Of a stretch of 64,000 nt of DNA, positions 1 through 8,938 are shown piece by piece; within the stretch, counting starts at the first letter, position 1, and the number at the start of each line of letters is the position of its first letter. Both the position numbers and the translations under genes were made by a program. The notes below the pieces were generated by a model, which worked only from the letters and a program-made list of their open reading frames with translations, searched no databases and was not told the origin of the DNA. This DNA comes from Paradesertivirga superstes (GTDB lineage: Bacteria; Bacteroidota; Bacteroidia; Sphingobacteriales; Sphingobacteriaceae): the NCBI RefSeq assembly GCF_037622515.1, contig NZ_JBBJCN010000005.1, forward strand, positions 124,001 through 188,000. Reading direction: 5' to 3'.

Positions 1-177
1 GATCCTTCATTTTATCAGTTAATTTTAGACCGTTATCAATTACCGGCGGATGAGGTTTTGTTTATTGATGATAACTTAAGGAATATAAAAGCTGCTCTTG
101 AAATGGGTATTGATAGCATTCATTTTACAAGTCCTGAAGAATTAAGGATTGAGCTGGAAGAAAGAGGGGGATTGTAA
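1..177 (+). CDS. HAD-family hydrolase, C-terminal fragment
   Basis: Frame 1 is open from the first base to a TAA at 175-177, giving the last 58 residues of a protein whose start lies outside the window. The segment reads FIDDNLRNIKAALEMGI, which matches the C-terminal Asp-Asp motif of haloacid dehalogenase-like phosphatases (F-x-D-D-x3-N-x2-A-A-x2-G), followed by the usual 'IHF...L' strand and helix. The Asp pair binds Mg2+ in this family. The substrate cannot be told from this fragment. It converges on the minus-strand metF. Confidence 0.8.
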   Translation, partial: DPSFYQLILDRYQLPADEVLFIDDNLRNIKAALEMGIDSIHFTSPEELRIELEERGGL

Positions 178-234
178 TTAAAGAGTTTAAGGCCGTTTGT
201 ATCTTTCTAAATCTGAATGTGAAATATAGATAGC

Positions 235-263
235 AGCACTCCCGAACTTGTTTCGGGAGTGCT
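235..263. terminator. Perfect 12-bp hairpin between convergent genes
   Basis: AGCACTCCCGAA and TTCGGGAGTGCT form a 12-bp stem with a 5-nt loop, followed on the + strand by an A-rich run. It sits between the HAD gene end (177) and the metF stop (300), so it could stop transcripts from either side. No T-run follows on the + strand. The nearby cgaaatgacaa (278-288) also occurs in the repeat cluster at 57.1 kb, so the hairpin may be part of a dispersed intergenic repeat. Confidence 0.55.
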
Positions 264-299
264 GAAAAAAATACTCGAAATGACAAAATTCTCTAATGC

Positions 300-1253
300 C
301 TAAAATATCGCCTCAGCAATTCTCTTTGTCGGCCCGGGGTTACTCATTGTATAGAAATGCAATACAGGAGCACCGAACTTCATAAGTTCTTTACATTGCT
401 CAATCATATATTCAATCCCTACTTCTTTGACATCTTTTTCTGACGAGCAGGCCGATATCGCTTTTGTCAGATCCTCAGGTAAATCCAAATGAAAGATCTT
501 TGGAAGGCTCACCAGTTGTTTGGATGAAGTAATAGGTTTTAATCCTGGTATTATAGGAACATTGATCCCGTTTTCGCGGCAAAGATTTACGAAATCAAAA
601 TATTTCTGATTATCAAAAAACATTTGGGTAACAATGAAATCGGCACCCATATCAATTTTCATTTTCAGATAATCGAAATCGGTTGACATGTTAGGGGCTT
701 CAAAGTGTTTCTCCGGATACGCTGCTACCCCGACACAGAAATCAGACTTATTTGATTCATTATGGTCGTGAAGATATTTGCCTCTGTTTAAATTGAGTAC
801 CTGGTCCAGCAGATCTGTTGCGAAGGCGTGTCCACCAGGTGTCGGAATAAATCCGGCATCGCCTTTACGGGCATCTCCTCTTAATACCAGTACATTATCA
901 ATGCCAAGAAACTGAAGATCAATCAGTGCATTTTCTGTCTCTTCTTTAGTAAACCCGCCGCATATCAAATGAGGGACTGCATCGACTTTGTAGCGGTTGA
1001 TAATAGCTGCGCAAATAGCAACCGTACCCGGACGTTTACGATAGGCTACCTGCTCAAGCAAGCCGTTAGGGTGTTGTTTGTATATAAAGTCTTCGCGATG
1101 ATAAGTTACATCAATAAACGGTGGTTTAAACTCCATTAATGGATCTATCGCATCATAAATATTTTGAATACGTTGCCCTTTAACAGGGGGGAGAAGTTCG
1201 AAAGAAAAAAGAGTTTTTCCGTTTGCGTTTTTAATGTGTTCAGTTATCTTCAT
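300..1253 (-). CDS. metF: 5,10-methylenetetrahydrofolate reductase
   Basis: This 317-residue protein has the length and sequence pattern of MetF, the cytosolic FAD enzyme that reduces 5,10-methylene-THF to 5-methyl-THF, the methyl donor for MetH. Family features visible include FSFELLPPVKG at the N terminus, the 'VLVLRGD' strand near residue 120, VGVAAYPEKH near 175, and the 'GADFIVTQMFFD' flavin/folate site near 203. It begins 70 nt downstream of the metH stop on the same strand, so the two are probably cotranscribed under the SAM-I riboswitch at 5134-5239. Full length, no defects seen. Confidence 0.96.
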   Translation of the reverse strand: MKITEHIKNANGKTLFSFELLPPVKGQRIQNIYDAIDPLMEFKPPFIDVTYHREDFIYKQHPNGLLEQVAYRKRPGTVAICAAIINRYKVDAVPHLICGGFTKEETENALIDLQFLGIDNVLVLRGDARKGDAGFIPTPGGHAFATDLLDQVLNLNRGKYLHDHNESNKSDFCVGVAAYPEKHFEAPNMSTDFDYLKMKIDMGADFIVTQMFFDNQKYFDFVNLCRENGINVPIIPGLKPITSSKQLVSLPKIFHLDLPEDLTKAISACSSEKDVKEVGIEYMIEQCKELMKFGAPVLHFYTMSNPGPTKRIAEAIF

Positions 1254-1323
1254 ATCAATTCGCCGCAGGCGAAACGTTTTTTTTGTAATTATTTTTTTAA
1301 TAGAATACTGCCGTGATGCTTGA

Positions 1324-4300
1324 TTAGTAACCTAAATTTGGACTTAGCCATCTTTCCGTAACTTCAAGATCCATGTTTTTGCGTTTGGCATAATCCACTA
1401 CCTGGTCTTTTGATATTTTACCTAAACCAAAGTAACGAGAATCGGGATGCGCAAAGTAGAACCCGCTTACTGCTGCAGTAGGGTACATGGCAAAACTTTC
1501 TGTAAGTTTTATTCCAGTGGCATTTTCTGCATCCAGAATGTCAAACAATGTTTCCTTCTCAGTATGATCGGGACAAGCAGGATACCCCGGAGCCGGACGT
1601 ATACCGACATATTTTTCTTTGATGAGTTCTTCGTTGCTCAGACTCTCATCTTTAGCATAAGCCCAATATTCCTTCCTTACCAGTTCATGCATCCGTTCAG
1701 CGAAAGCTTCCGCCAGACGATCTGCAAGTGCTTTAACCATGATGCTGTTATAATCATCATGATCCTCTTCATATTTGGCGACCAGTTCATCACATCCAAT
1801 ACCTGTGGTAACAGCAAAGCCTCCGAAATAGTCCTGAATGCCTGTTTCTTTCGGCGCAACAAAATCTGATAGCGCATAGTACGGTTCACCAGCGGCTTTT
1901 TCAACCTGTTGACGAAGGGTGTGGATGGTGGTTTTGCCAGAGGATAAAGAGTCATGCTCCAGAACGATATCATCGCCGACTGCGTTGGCAGGCCAGAAGC
2001 CTATCACACCATTTGCCTGCAATAATTTTTCATCCAGTATTTTCTTTAACAAAGCCTGGGCATCATCAAAAAGTTTTTTTGCTTCATCGCCCACAAATTT
2101 ATCTTCGAAAATACGGGGATAACTTCCCCGCAGCTCCCAGGTATGGAAAAACGGAGTCCAGTCGATATAAGGAACCAGCTCATCCAAAGGATAATTTTCA
2201 AAGACTTTAGTTCCTAAGAATGCTGGTTTCGCCGGAGCAAAACTGCTTAGATCCAGCTGAAACTTATTCTCTCGCGCCTCTTCTATTGATTTAAACTTTT
2301 TATCAACGCTTTTATTTAAATGTGCCTCCCGTGCTTTGTCGTATTCGCCGCGAATTTGATTAATGTATTCGTCGCGGTTGTCGTCGCTCATCAGGGTGCT
2401 GCAAACCGTTACACTGCGAGATGCGTCAAGTACATGAACCATTGGTCCCGAGTAGTTGGGAGCAACCTTAACTGCCGCGTGGATACGTGATGTGGTTGCA
2501 CCACCAAGAATCAAAGGAATTTTAAATTCCTGGCGTTCCATTTCTTTGGCAAAGTGAACCATTTCATCCAATGAAGGAGTAATTAATCCGCTTAAGCCAA
2601 TAATATCAACATTATGTTTCCTGGCTTCGTCAATGATTTTTTGTGCCGGAACCATTACCCCCAAATCAATCACTTCGAAATTATTACATGCCAGCACCAC
2701 GCCCACAATATTTTTTCCGATATCATGAACATCACCTTTAACAGTGGCGAGTAATATTTTACCGGCATTTTTACGCTGGTTGCTGTTAACGTTGTTTCGT
2801 TTTTCTTCTTCAATAAAAGGTAAAAGATAGGCCACCGCCTTTTTCATTACGCGTGCAGATTTTACTACCTGTGGCAAAAACATTTTACCCTGACCAAAGA
2901 GGTCGCCTACTATCCCCATCCCGTCCATTAACGGGCCTTCAATAACTTCCAGAGGTTTATCATATTTCTGACGGGCTTCCTCAACATCGTCATCTAAATA
3001 TTCAATAATTCCTTTTATAAGAGAATGAGATAGACGGCTTTCGACACTTTCTTTGCGCCATTCTTCGTCTTTAACTACAACTTTACCTTTAGTTTTAATC
3101 GTGTCGGCAAATTCCACCAGTCGTTCTGTAGCATCCGGACGGCGATTTAAAAGAACATCTTCAACTAGTTCTAAAAGGTCTTTAGGGATTTCCTCATAAA
3201 CCTCAAGCATTCCGGCATTCACAATTCCCATATCCAGACCGGCCTTAATTGCGTGGTACAGGAATGCAGAATGCATAGCTTCACGAACTGTATTGTTTCC
3301 CCTGAAGGAGAAGGATATATTACTTACTCCACCACTTACTTTGGCAAGAGGCAGGTTCTCTTTGATCCAGCGGGTTGCGTTGATAAAGTCGACAGCATAG
3401 TTGTTATGTTCTTCCAAACCGGTTGCAACCGTTAAAATATTAGGGTCGAAAATAATATCCTGAGGAAGGAATTCAACTTCATTAACTAATATATCATACG
3501 ATTTTTTACAGATCTCGATTCTGCGCTCGTAAGAATCGGCCTGGCCCTCTTCATCAAAAGCCATTACCACTACAGCCGCCCCATATTGTTTAATTTTGCG
3601 GGCATATTCTTTGAACTTTTCTTCGCCTTCTTTTAGTGAGATGGAATTAACAATTCCTTTTCCCTGCAAACATTTTAAACCCGTTTCGATTACGCTCCAT
3701 TTGGAAGAATCGACCATTATCGGAAGCTTGGAAATATCTGGCTCTGAAGCGATAAGATTGAGGAACTTGGTCATGGCCGCTTCAGAGTCAAGCATGCCTT
3801 CATCCATGTTGATATCGATAACCTGGGCACCACCTTCCACTTGCTGGCGGGCAACTGTAAGCGCACCTTCAAAATCGCCACCTAATATCAGTTTAGAAAA
3901 TTTAGGAGAGCCGGTAACGTTTGTACGCTCACCGATATTCGCGAAATTGGTTTCTGGAGTTAATGTAACAGGCTCCAATCCGCTTAAGCGCAGGTATGGT
4001 TTTGGCTCTGCCGGAACCCGTGGAGGATATTTTGCAGCCTTTTCGGCGATGCATTTAATATGCTCGGGCGTTGTTCCGCAACATCCGCCTACAATATTTA
4101 CAAATCCGTTCTGAATGAAATCTTCTACTAAATGAGCCGTTTCATGCGGGACCTCGTCATAAGCACCAAACTCATTTGGCAAGCCCGCATTTGGGTAAGC
4201 TGATATATAACAACCTGCTTTCGCAGATAATTCTTCAATATGAGGACGCATATCCTTAGCCCCCAACGCACAATTTAAACCTATACTTAACAGGTTAGCA

Positions 4301-4995
4301 TGGGATAAAGAGTTTAAAAATGCCTCAACCGTTTGCCCTGAAAGTGTACGGCCACTGGCATCAGTAATTGTTCCGGAGATCATGATTTCAATCTTCCCGC
4401 CGATTTCATTCTCGTAATTTTTTGCAGCGAATAATGCAGCCTTGGTTATTAGTGTATCGGTGATGGTTTCAAATAGCAGAACATCAGCTCCACCTTCCAC
4501 CAAGCCTTTTATCTGCTCATAATAAGCATCGACAAGTTCATCGAAAGTAACTGCACGGTAACCAGGATCGTTTACATCGGGCGACATTGAAGCCATTTTT
4601 GTTGTTGGCCCTAAGGCACCCGCAACAAAACGAGGTTTATCCGGATTTTTAAGAGTGAATTCTGTAGCGACTTCTTTTGCGATACGGGCTCCTTCAAAAC
4701 TCATTTCGTATGACAGGTCTTCCATGTGGTAATCAGCCATGGAAATCCGCTGGGTGCTGAAGGTGTTCGTTTCAATAATATCGGCCCCTGCTTCCAGATA
4801 TTCAGCATGGATAGCTTTAATTATATCCGGCCGGGTAATATTTAACAAGTCGTTGTTGCCACGTACATCGCATGGGTGATCCTTAAAGCGTTCGCCCCTG
4901 AAATCTTCCTCTGTTAACTGGTAGCGCTGGATCATTGTACCCATTGCCCCGTCTATAACTAAAATACGTTTCTTTAATTCTTCTCTGATGCTCAT
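1324..4995 (-). CDS. metH: Cobalamin-dependent methionine synthase
   Basis: The 1223-residue protein is a complete MetH, which transfers the methyl group of 5-methyl-THF through cobalamin to homocysteine to make methionine. Four modules are seen in order: homocysteine-binding barrel with the zinc cysteines VGGCCGTT near residue 304; pterin-binding domain beginning NIGERTNVTGS near 352; the cobalamin module with the His-on motif GDVHDIGKNI near 755; and the C-terminal AdoMet reactivation domain, with RPAPGYPACPDHTEK near 1137. The start ATG at 4995 gives MSIREELKKRILVIDGAMGT, the normal N terminus. Upstream lie a palindromic repeat and a SAM-I riboswitch. It forms a methionine operon with metF. 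Confidence 0.97.
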   Translation of the reverse strand: MSIREELKKRILVIDGAMGTMIQRYQLTEEDFRGERFKDHPCDVRGNNDLLNITRPDIIKAIHAEYLEAGADIIETNTFSTQRISMADYHMEDLSYEMSFEGARIAKEVATEFTLKNPDKPRFVAGALGPTTKMASMSPDVNDPGYRAVTFDELVDAYYEQIKGLVEGGADVLLFETITDTLITKAALFAAKNYENEIGGKIEIMISGTITDASGRTLSGQTVEAFLNSLSHANLLSIGLNCALGAKDMRPHIEELSAKAGCYISAYPNAGLPNEFGAYDEVPHETAHLVEDFIQNGFVNIVGGCCGTTPEHIKCIAEKAAKYPPRVPAEPKPYLRLSGLEPVTLTPETNFANIGERTNVTGSPKFSKLILGGDFEGALTVARQQVEGGAQVIDINMDEGMLDSEAAMTKFLNLIASEPDISKLPIMVDSSKWSVIETGLKCLQGKGIVNSISLKEGEEKFKEYARKIKQYGAAVVVMAFDEEGQADSYERRIEICKKSYDILVNEVEFLPQDIIFDPNILTVATGLEEHNNYAVDFINATRWIKENLPLAKVSGGVSNISFSFRGNNTVREAMHSAFLYHAIKAGLDMGIVNAGMLEVYEEIPKDLLELVEDVLLNRRPDATERLVEFADTIKTKGKVVVKDEEWRKESVESRLSHSLIKGIIEYLDDDVEEARQKYDKPLEVIEGPLMDGMGIVGDLFGQGKMFLPQVVKSARVMKKAVAYLLPFIEEEKRNNVNSNQRKNAGKILLATVKGDVHDIGKNIVGVVLACNNFEVIDLGVMVPAQKIIDEARKHNVDIIGLSGLITPSLDEMVHFAKEMERQEFKIPLILGGATTSRIHAAVKVAPNYSGPMVHVLDASRSVTVCSTLMSDDNRDEYINQIRGEYDKAREAHLNKSVDKKFKSIEEARENKFQLDLSSFAPAKPAFLGTKVFENYPLDELVPYIDWTPFFHTWELRGSYPRIFEDKFVGDEAKKLFDDAQALLKKILDEKLLQANGVIGFWPANAVGDDIVLEHDSLSSGKTTIHTLRQQVEKAAGEPYYALSDFVAPKETGIQDYFGGFAVTTGIGCDELVAKYEEDHDDYNSIMVKALADRLAEAFAERMHELVRKEYWAYAKDESLSNEELIKEKYVGIRPAPGYPACPDHTEKETLFDILDAENATGIKLTESFAMYPTAAVSGFYFAHPDSRYFGLGKISKDQVVDYAKRKNMDLEVTERWLSPNLGY

Positions 4996-5003
4996 TGTTT
5001 TTT

Positions 5004-5086
5004 AGATGTGAGGTGTGAGATATCAGATGTGAGAACAGATCAGACGCATAAAGTCTCATATCTCATATCTATCATCTCAAATCTCT
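5004..5086. repeat. Inverted repeat in the metH leader
   Basis: Runs of GATGTGAG/GTGTGAGATATCAGATGTGAGA on the left are mirrored by TCTCATATCTCATATCTATCATCTCA on the right, making an imperfect hairpin just upstream of the metH start. It lies between the riboswitch and the start codon, so it would be in the transcript. It may be a dispersed intergenic palindrome, or it could form the expression platform with the riboswitch; the sequence does not decide. Confidence 0.6.
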
Positions 5087-5133
5087 CTTTACAAGCTTAT
5101 TTTTGAAAAGTCGGTATCCGGCTTTGACATTCA

Positions 5134-5239
5134 CTTATCTTTCTTCATCCTTAGTATGGAATCAGTTAGAATTTAGCACCTTGTAAGCACAGGTTGCTAA
5201 GACTTCGCAGGGTCTAGTCCCTCCGTCTTTCTGAATAAG
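5134..5239 (-). promoter_or_regulatory. SAM-I (S-box) riboswitch
   Basis: Read on the minus strand the segment opens with CTTATTCAGAAAGACGGAGG and GGACTAGACCC, continues with TTAGCAACCTGTGC, then GGTGCTAAATTC, and closes with GAAAGATAAG. The closing P1 helix (CTTAT/ATAAG), the AGA-GGAGGGA-C core and the GCAACC segment are the hallmarks of the S-box. It lies 138 nt upstream of metH, as expected for SAM-responsive control of methionine synthesis: high SAM should lower metH-metF expression. The expression platform (terminator or occluded ribosome site) was not resolved. Confidence 0.9.
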
Positions 5240-5361
5240 CGTTGCAAAAATGCAATAAAAATATTTAATAGCAAAATGAAGGATGTTTGTTGTGGTGGTT
5301 TATTGCGAAATTGACCCTGCGATGGTATCAAATGTCTGATTCAGTATATTGGGGTTCAGAA

Positions 5362-5928
5362 TTAGCTTAATCGTTTAACGAGCTGTTCTTCGATTTTTTT
5401 GAAAAACTGAACGGGCTTTAATGACCGCCAGGAAACTTCATCAAGTTCTCCGCCGAAATTGATATAATAATCGATATTGCTCCTTTTAAATTCATCTATA
5501 ACATGCTGCCTGAAGTTTACGCCGGCAATCCATCCATCTTCCACGTCCTGAAACCATTCTTCATAATATGAGTCATCTGAAGAATGAAAATTGAGTACAT
5601 TCTCGCCAACTAAAATGAATTTGTTGATGCCTTCATCTACCATCAGTTCCAGAATTTCTCTTTTAAGAAGCATAATGTCGTTATAAATGGCATCGTTCCA
5701 TTCGCCAATGAGTTCAATTATTGCGTATTGCCTGTCGTAGTCTACAAAAAGTGCTTTGATGTATAAAGTCTGAGACCCAAAGGAATCCCATTGGGGATGG
5801 ATATAATAGTTATATATCTTTTTATCAAATTCAAACTCACTATATTCCGTCTCATAAAACGGCGAACGTTCATCTTCTGCCGCTATATAATCATCCCGCC
5901 ACCGATAAAAAGGTTCTATTTCGTGCAT
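5362..5928 (-). CDS. Conserved hypothetical protein, 188 aa
   Basis: The product is a soluble acidic protein rich in Tyr, Trp, Asp and Glu, with no signal peptide or membrane segment. The middle (about residues 60-115) looks like an alpha/beta fold: strands 'YAIIELIGEW' and 'INKFILVGENVL' flank a helix 'MLLKREILELMVD'. I do not recognise a named family or any catalytic motif. It ends about 120 nt before the SAM-I riboswitch and so is probably not part of the methionine operon. ATG at 5928 is the only sensible start. Confidence 0.75.
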   Translation of the reverse strand: MHEIEPFYRWRDDYIAAEDERSPFYETEYSEFEFDKKIYNYYIHPQWDSFGSQTLYIKALFVDYDRQYAIIELIGEWNDAIYNDIMLLKREILELMVDEGINKFILVGENVLNFHSSDDSYYEEWFQDVEDGWIAGVNFRQHVIDEFKRSNIDYYINFGGELDEVSWRSLKPVQFFKKIEEQLVKRLS

Positions 5929-6078
5929 TCTTCAAATGTGTAAATATGCAGTTTGCAAACCCGAAAGCCCCTGCATGTGTTAAAATTCTAATGTTGATGT
6001 GCAATGTTTTGCATTATATTTTATAATTGGATGACGAGCATTTAGCAATTGCTTATCGCATATCCTTATAATTTGTAT

Positions 6079-6888
6079 TTAATTATTTCTGTATTTCTCT
6101 ACAGCTTCTCTTACGTTTCCGTGCTCCTCTAATAGCTTTTGAGCAGTTTGCTCATCTACACCAGTCGCTTCCATTACCATATTTACGGCACGTTCCACAA
6201 GTTTATTGTTACTTAACTGCATGTCGAACATTTTATTTCCTTTAATCCTGCCTAATTGAATCATCACGGTAGTGCTGATCATATTAAGTACCAGTTTTTG
6301 TGCTGTTCCTGATTTCATCCTTGTAGAGCCGGTAACAAATTCTGGCCCTACCACAACTTCAACCGGGAATTTTGCTTCAGCGGCTATTGGACTTCCGGTA
6401 TTACAAACAATACATCCGGTTACAATTCCAGCTTCATTGGCACTTTTTAAACCGCCAATAACATAGGGCGTTGTGCCGGATGCGGCAATTCCGATTAATA
6501 CATCACTGTCTGTGATCGGGAATCTCAGTAAATCTTCCCAGGCCTGTTTGGTATCATCTTCTGCAAACTCAACCGCTTTACGTATAGCCGAATCACCTCC
6601 TGCGATAATTCCCACGACCAAATCATGAGGCACTCCAAAGGTCGGAGGACATTCAGAGGCATCAACGATACCGAGCCTTCCGCTGGTACCTGCGCCTATA
6701 TAAAATAAGCGTCCTCCCTGTTTCATTTTAGAGACGATCACATTTACCAGGGCTTCAATCTGTGGAATAGCTTTTTCGACAGCCAGCGGAACTGTTTGAT
6801 CCTCGCGGTTAATTCCCTGCAAGAGTTCAGTAACCGATTTTTTTTCGAGACCGGTATATAAAGAGTCTTGTTCAGTCGTTCTAATCAT
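6079..6888 (-). CDS. murQ: N-acetylmuramic acid 6-phosphate etherase
   Basis: The 269-residue SIS-domain protein cleaves the lactyl ether of MurNAc-6-phosphate to give GlcNAc-6-phosphate and D-lactate, in the cytosolic recycling of peptidoglycan sugars. The phosphosugar-binding signature GAGTSGRLGIVDASECPP lies near residue 63, and the second conserved block GSTRMKSGTAQK near 187. The C-terminal helical part (residues 225-269) is the UBA-like tail of the family. Slightly shorter than the E. coli enzyme (about 300 aa) but complete. It diverges from the S41 protease gene at 7002. Confidence 0.95.
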   Translation of the reverse strand: MIRTTEQDSLYTGLEKKSVTELLQGINREDQTVPLAVEKAIPQIEALVNVIVSKMKQGGRLFYIGAGTSGRLGIVDASECPPTFGVPHDLVVGIIAGGDSAIRKAVEFAEDDTKQAWEDLLRFPITDSDVLIGIAASGTTPYVIGGLKSANEAGIVTGCIVCNTGSPIAAEAKFPVEVVVGPEFVTGSTRMKSGTAQKLVLNMISTTVMIQLGRIKGNKMFDMQLSNNKLVERAVNMVMEATGVDEQTAQKLLEEHGNVREAVEKYRNN

Positions 6889-7001
6889 AAGTTAAAGGTC
6901 GGAATATATTCAGAAAAGAAGCCTTAAAAAAAGCTTTTTTGTGACAATTTTATATCGATAAATCTCAACCTCATTTACTACTTTTAGAACGCTCTTATCG
7001 C

Positions 7002-8609
7002 ATGCAATCATCCACTAAAAGTAATTTATTTGTCGCTTCCTGCTATGCCGGAATATTGGCCCTTGGCATGGCCGTTGGTCCCAAGTTTGGTCACGAAAAC
7101 AACACTTCGCTAGGAAGTTTTGTGCCATTTATTTCCGGAGAGAAGACAGAAAAAGTTGAACAGGTTTTAAGGATCATAAAAGAAAATTATGTTGATCCTG
7201 TGACGGTCGATACCCTTCAGAACCTGGCAATTAATCAGATCCTTTCGCATCTTGATCCTCATTCCCTCTATCTTCCGCCAATCAAAGCCAGAGATCAGTC
7301 GCAAAGCCTTGAAGGGAATTACAGCGGAATCGGAATTGAATACCTTATTCTAAACGATACCATACTGGTGACTTCAGTAAAAAACGGTCCTGCACAAAAA
7401 GCCGGAATACGGGCAGGTGACAAAATACTTCAAATTGAAAACAAACTTGTAGCAGGCAGGAAAATCACCACTACGGAAATAGTATCGCTTATTAAAGGCC
7501 GTACCGGAACTTCAGTCAAACTCCTTGTTAAAAAGCGAAATTCTCAGGCAGTTGATTCAGTTTCTATAATGCGTGATAGAATAACAATTAGCAGCATTGA
7601 TGCCGCTTATATGATTGCTCCTACTGTTGCTTATGTTAAAATCAGCAAGTTTGGCGCCCATACAGATGAAGATTTTTTGCTGGAAATAAGCCGTTTACAG
7701 CAGAGTAATATGAAAAATCTGATATTGGATTTGCGGAATAACGGAGGTGGATATCTCAGCGCGGCTACGGCCCTTGCAGATGAGTTTTTGCCCGAAAAGC
7801 AACTAATAGTTTATACCAAAGGTGAGCATGAACCGCGGACCGACTATTTCGCAACTAAAAATGGGAAATTTGAGCAAGGTAAGCTGGTAGTACTGATTGA
7901 CGAAACTACGGCTTCAGCAAGTGAAGTTGTAGCTGGCGCGGTTCAGGATCTGGGAAGAGGCGTTGTTATCGGACGACGATCTTTTGGTAAAGGGCTTGTA
8001 CAGGAACAATTTAATTTCGGTGACGGATCTGCTCTCAATCTAACTATTGCGCGTTATTATACTCCACTTGGACGCTCTATACAAAGGCCATATAAAATGA
8101 GTTCGGAAGCATATTTTGCGGAAGCGTCTACCAGGCTAGAAAATAATGAGTTAAATACTGACGGTACTTTGAAAGATAGTTTATTCGATAAGAGCCAAGT
8201 CTATAAAACAGCTTCGGGACATGTTCTCTATGGAGGAGGCGGAATTATGCCGGATATCTATATTCCAGTGGATACTTCTGCATATAATTCCTTTTTTTAT
8301 GCTTTGCGGGCAAGAGGTCTTCTGACGGAATTTTTATTTAGCCAAATTGTAAATAATTATCACCCTGTTTCCTTAAAACAACTATTAACGGATTTTAAAT
8401 TAAGTGATGAGGACTATCAACGATTAATATCTATTGCCGTAAAAAAGGGGGTCAAAGTATCTCCTAAAGCTTCAGCAGTTGCTAGGAAAGCTGTAAATAA
8501 AGAAATTAAAGCTTCCTTAGCAAAGTTTTATTTTGAAGATGAATCCTATTACAAAGTTGTAAATTCAAGTGATGAAGCAATTTCAAGATCGCTTCAGGAA
8601 ATGAAGTAA
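7002..8609 (+). CDS. S41 family C-terminal processing peptidase
   Basis: The 535-residue protease belongs to the CtpA/Prc family. It has an N-terminal hydrophobic signal segment (residues 8-25, 'LFVASCYAGILALGMAVG'), a PDZ domain at about 95-180 (GIGIEYLI, GPAQKAGIRAGDKIL) and the S41 catalytic core with the Ser of TTASASEVVAGAV near 305 and the Lys of RRSFGKGLVQ near 330, forming the Ser-Lys dyad. It should act in the periplasm on the C termini of exported proteins. A short palindrome in the 113-nt gap separates it from the divergent murQ. Confidence 0.93.
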   Translation: MQSSTKSNLFVASCYAGILALGMAVGPKFGHENNTSLGSFVPFISGEKTEKVEQVLRIIKENYVDPVTVDTLQNLAINQILSHLDPHSLYLPPIKARDQSQSLEGNYSGIGIEYLILNDTILVTSVKNGPAQKAGIRAGDKILQIENKLVAGRKITTTEIVSLIKGRTGTSVKLLVKKRNSQAVDSVSIMRDRITISSIDAAYMIAPTVAYVKISKFGAHTDEDFLLEISRLQQSNMKNLILDLRNNGGGYLSAATALADEFLPEKQLIVYTKGEHEPRTDYFATKNGKFEQGKLVVLIDETTASASEVVAGAVQDLGRGVVIGRRSFGKGLVQEQFNFGDGSALNLTIARYYTPLGRSIQRPYKMSSEAYFAEASTRLENNELNTDGTLKDSLFDKSQVYKTASGHVLYGGGGIMPDIYIPVDTSAYNSFFYALRARGLLTEFLFSQIVNNYHPVSLKQLLTDFKLSDEDYQRLISIAVKKGVKVSPKASAVARKAVNKEIKASLAKFYFEDESYYKVVNSSDEAISRSLQEMK

Positions 8610-8621
8610 CCTTGAAATTTT

Positions 8622-8843
8622 TTAACGATTGTCAGAACCTTTGGACATCGAATCGGTAGGCATATTGTCAAGCGTGCTATCCGTATTCATCGAGGTGTCA
8701 GAATTTAATTGATCCTGGATCATTGAGTCCGCAGCCCTTGCTGCGTCAATGGAATCTTGAGTATTCGAATCTCTGTTTGACCCGCCACATGAGCTGAGTG
8801 CAATACATGAAACAACGAATAATGTCGAAAATAATTTGTTCAT
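8622..8843 (-). CDS. Small putative lipoprotein, 73 aa
   Basis: The protein starts MNKLFSTLFVVSCIALSSC, a lipoprotein signal peptide with the lipobox ALSSC and Cys19 as the acylated residue. The mature part is about 54 residues, very rich in Ser, Asp, Thr and Met with repeats of 'DS/TDS' and no hydrophobic core, so it is probably disordered. The function is unknown. It converges on the S41 protease with only 12 nt between the stops. Confidence 0.7.
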   Translation of the reverse strand: MNKLFSTLFVVSCIALSSCGGSNRDSNTQDSIDAARAADSMIQDQLNSDTSMNTDSTLDNMPTDSMSKGSDNR

Positions 8844-8898
8844 ATCTTAACTGTTAATCCAAAAATAATAAGACAAAATTTAAAAAAATAGGTGTTCT

Positions 8899-8930
8899 AA
8901 AAATCGCGAATACCATTGACGATTTTTTTT
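8899..8930 (-). terminator. Probable intrinsic terminator after der
   Basis: AAAAATCG (8899-8906) pairs with CGATTTTT (8920-8927) around a 13-nt loop. Read on the minus strand the stem ends in a T-run, just after the der stop at 8939. The A/T-symmetric stem could act in both directions. Confidence 0.6.
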
Positions 8931-8938
8931 ACATAACA

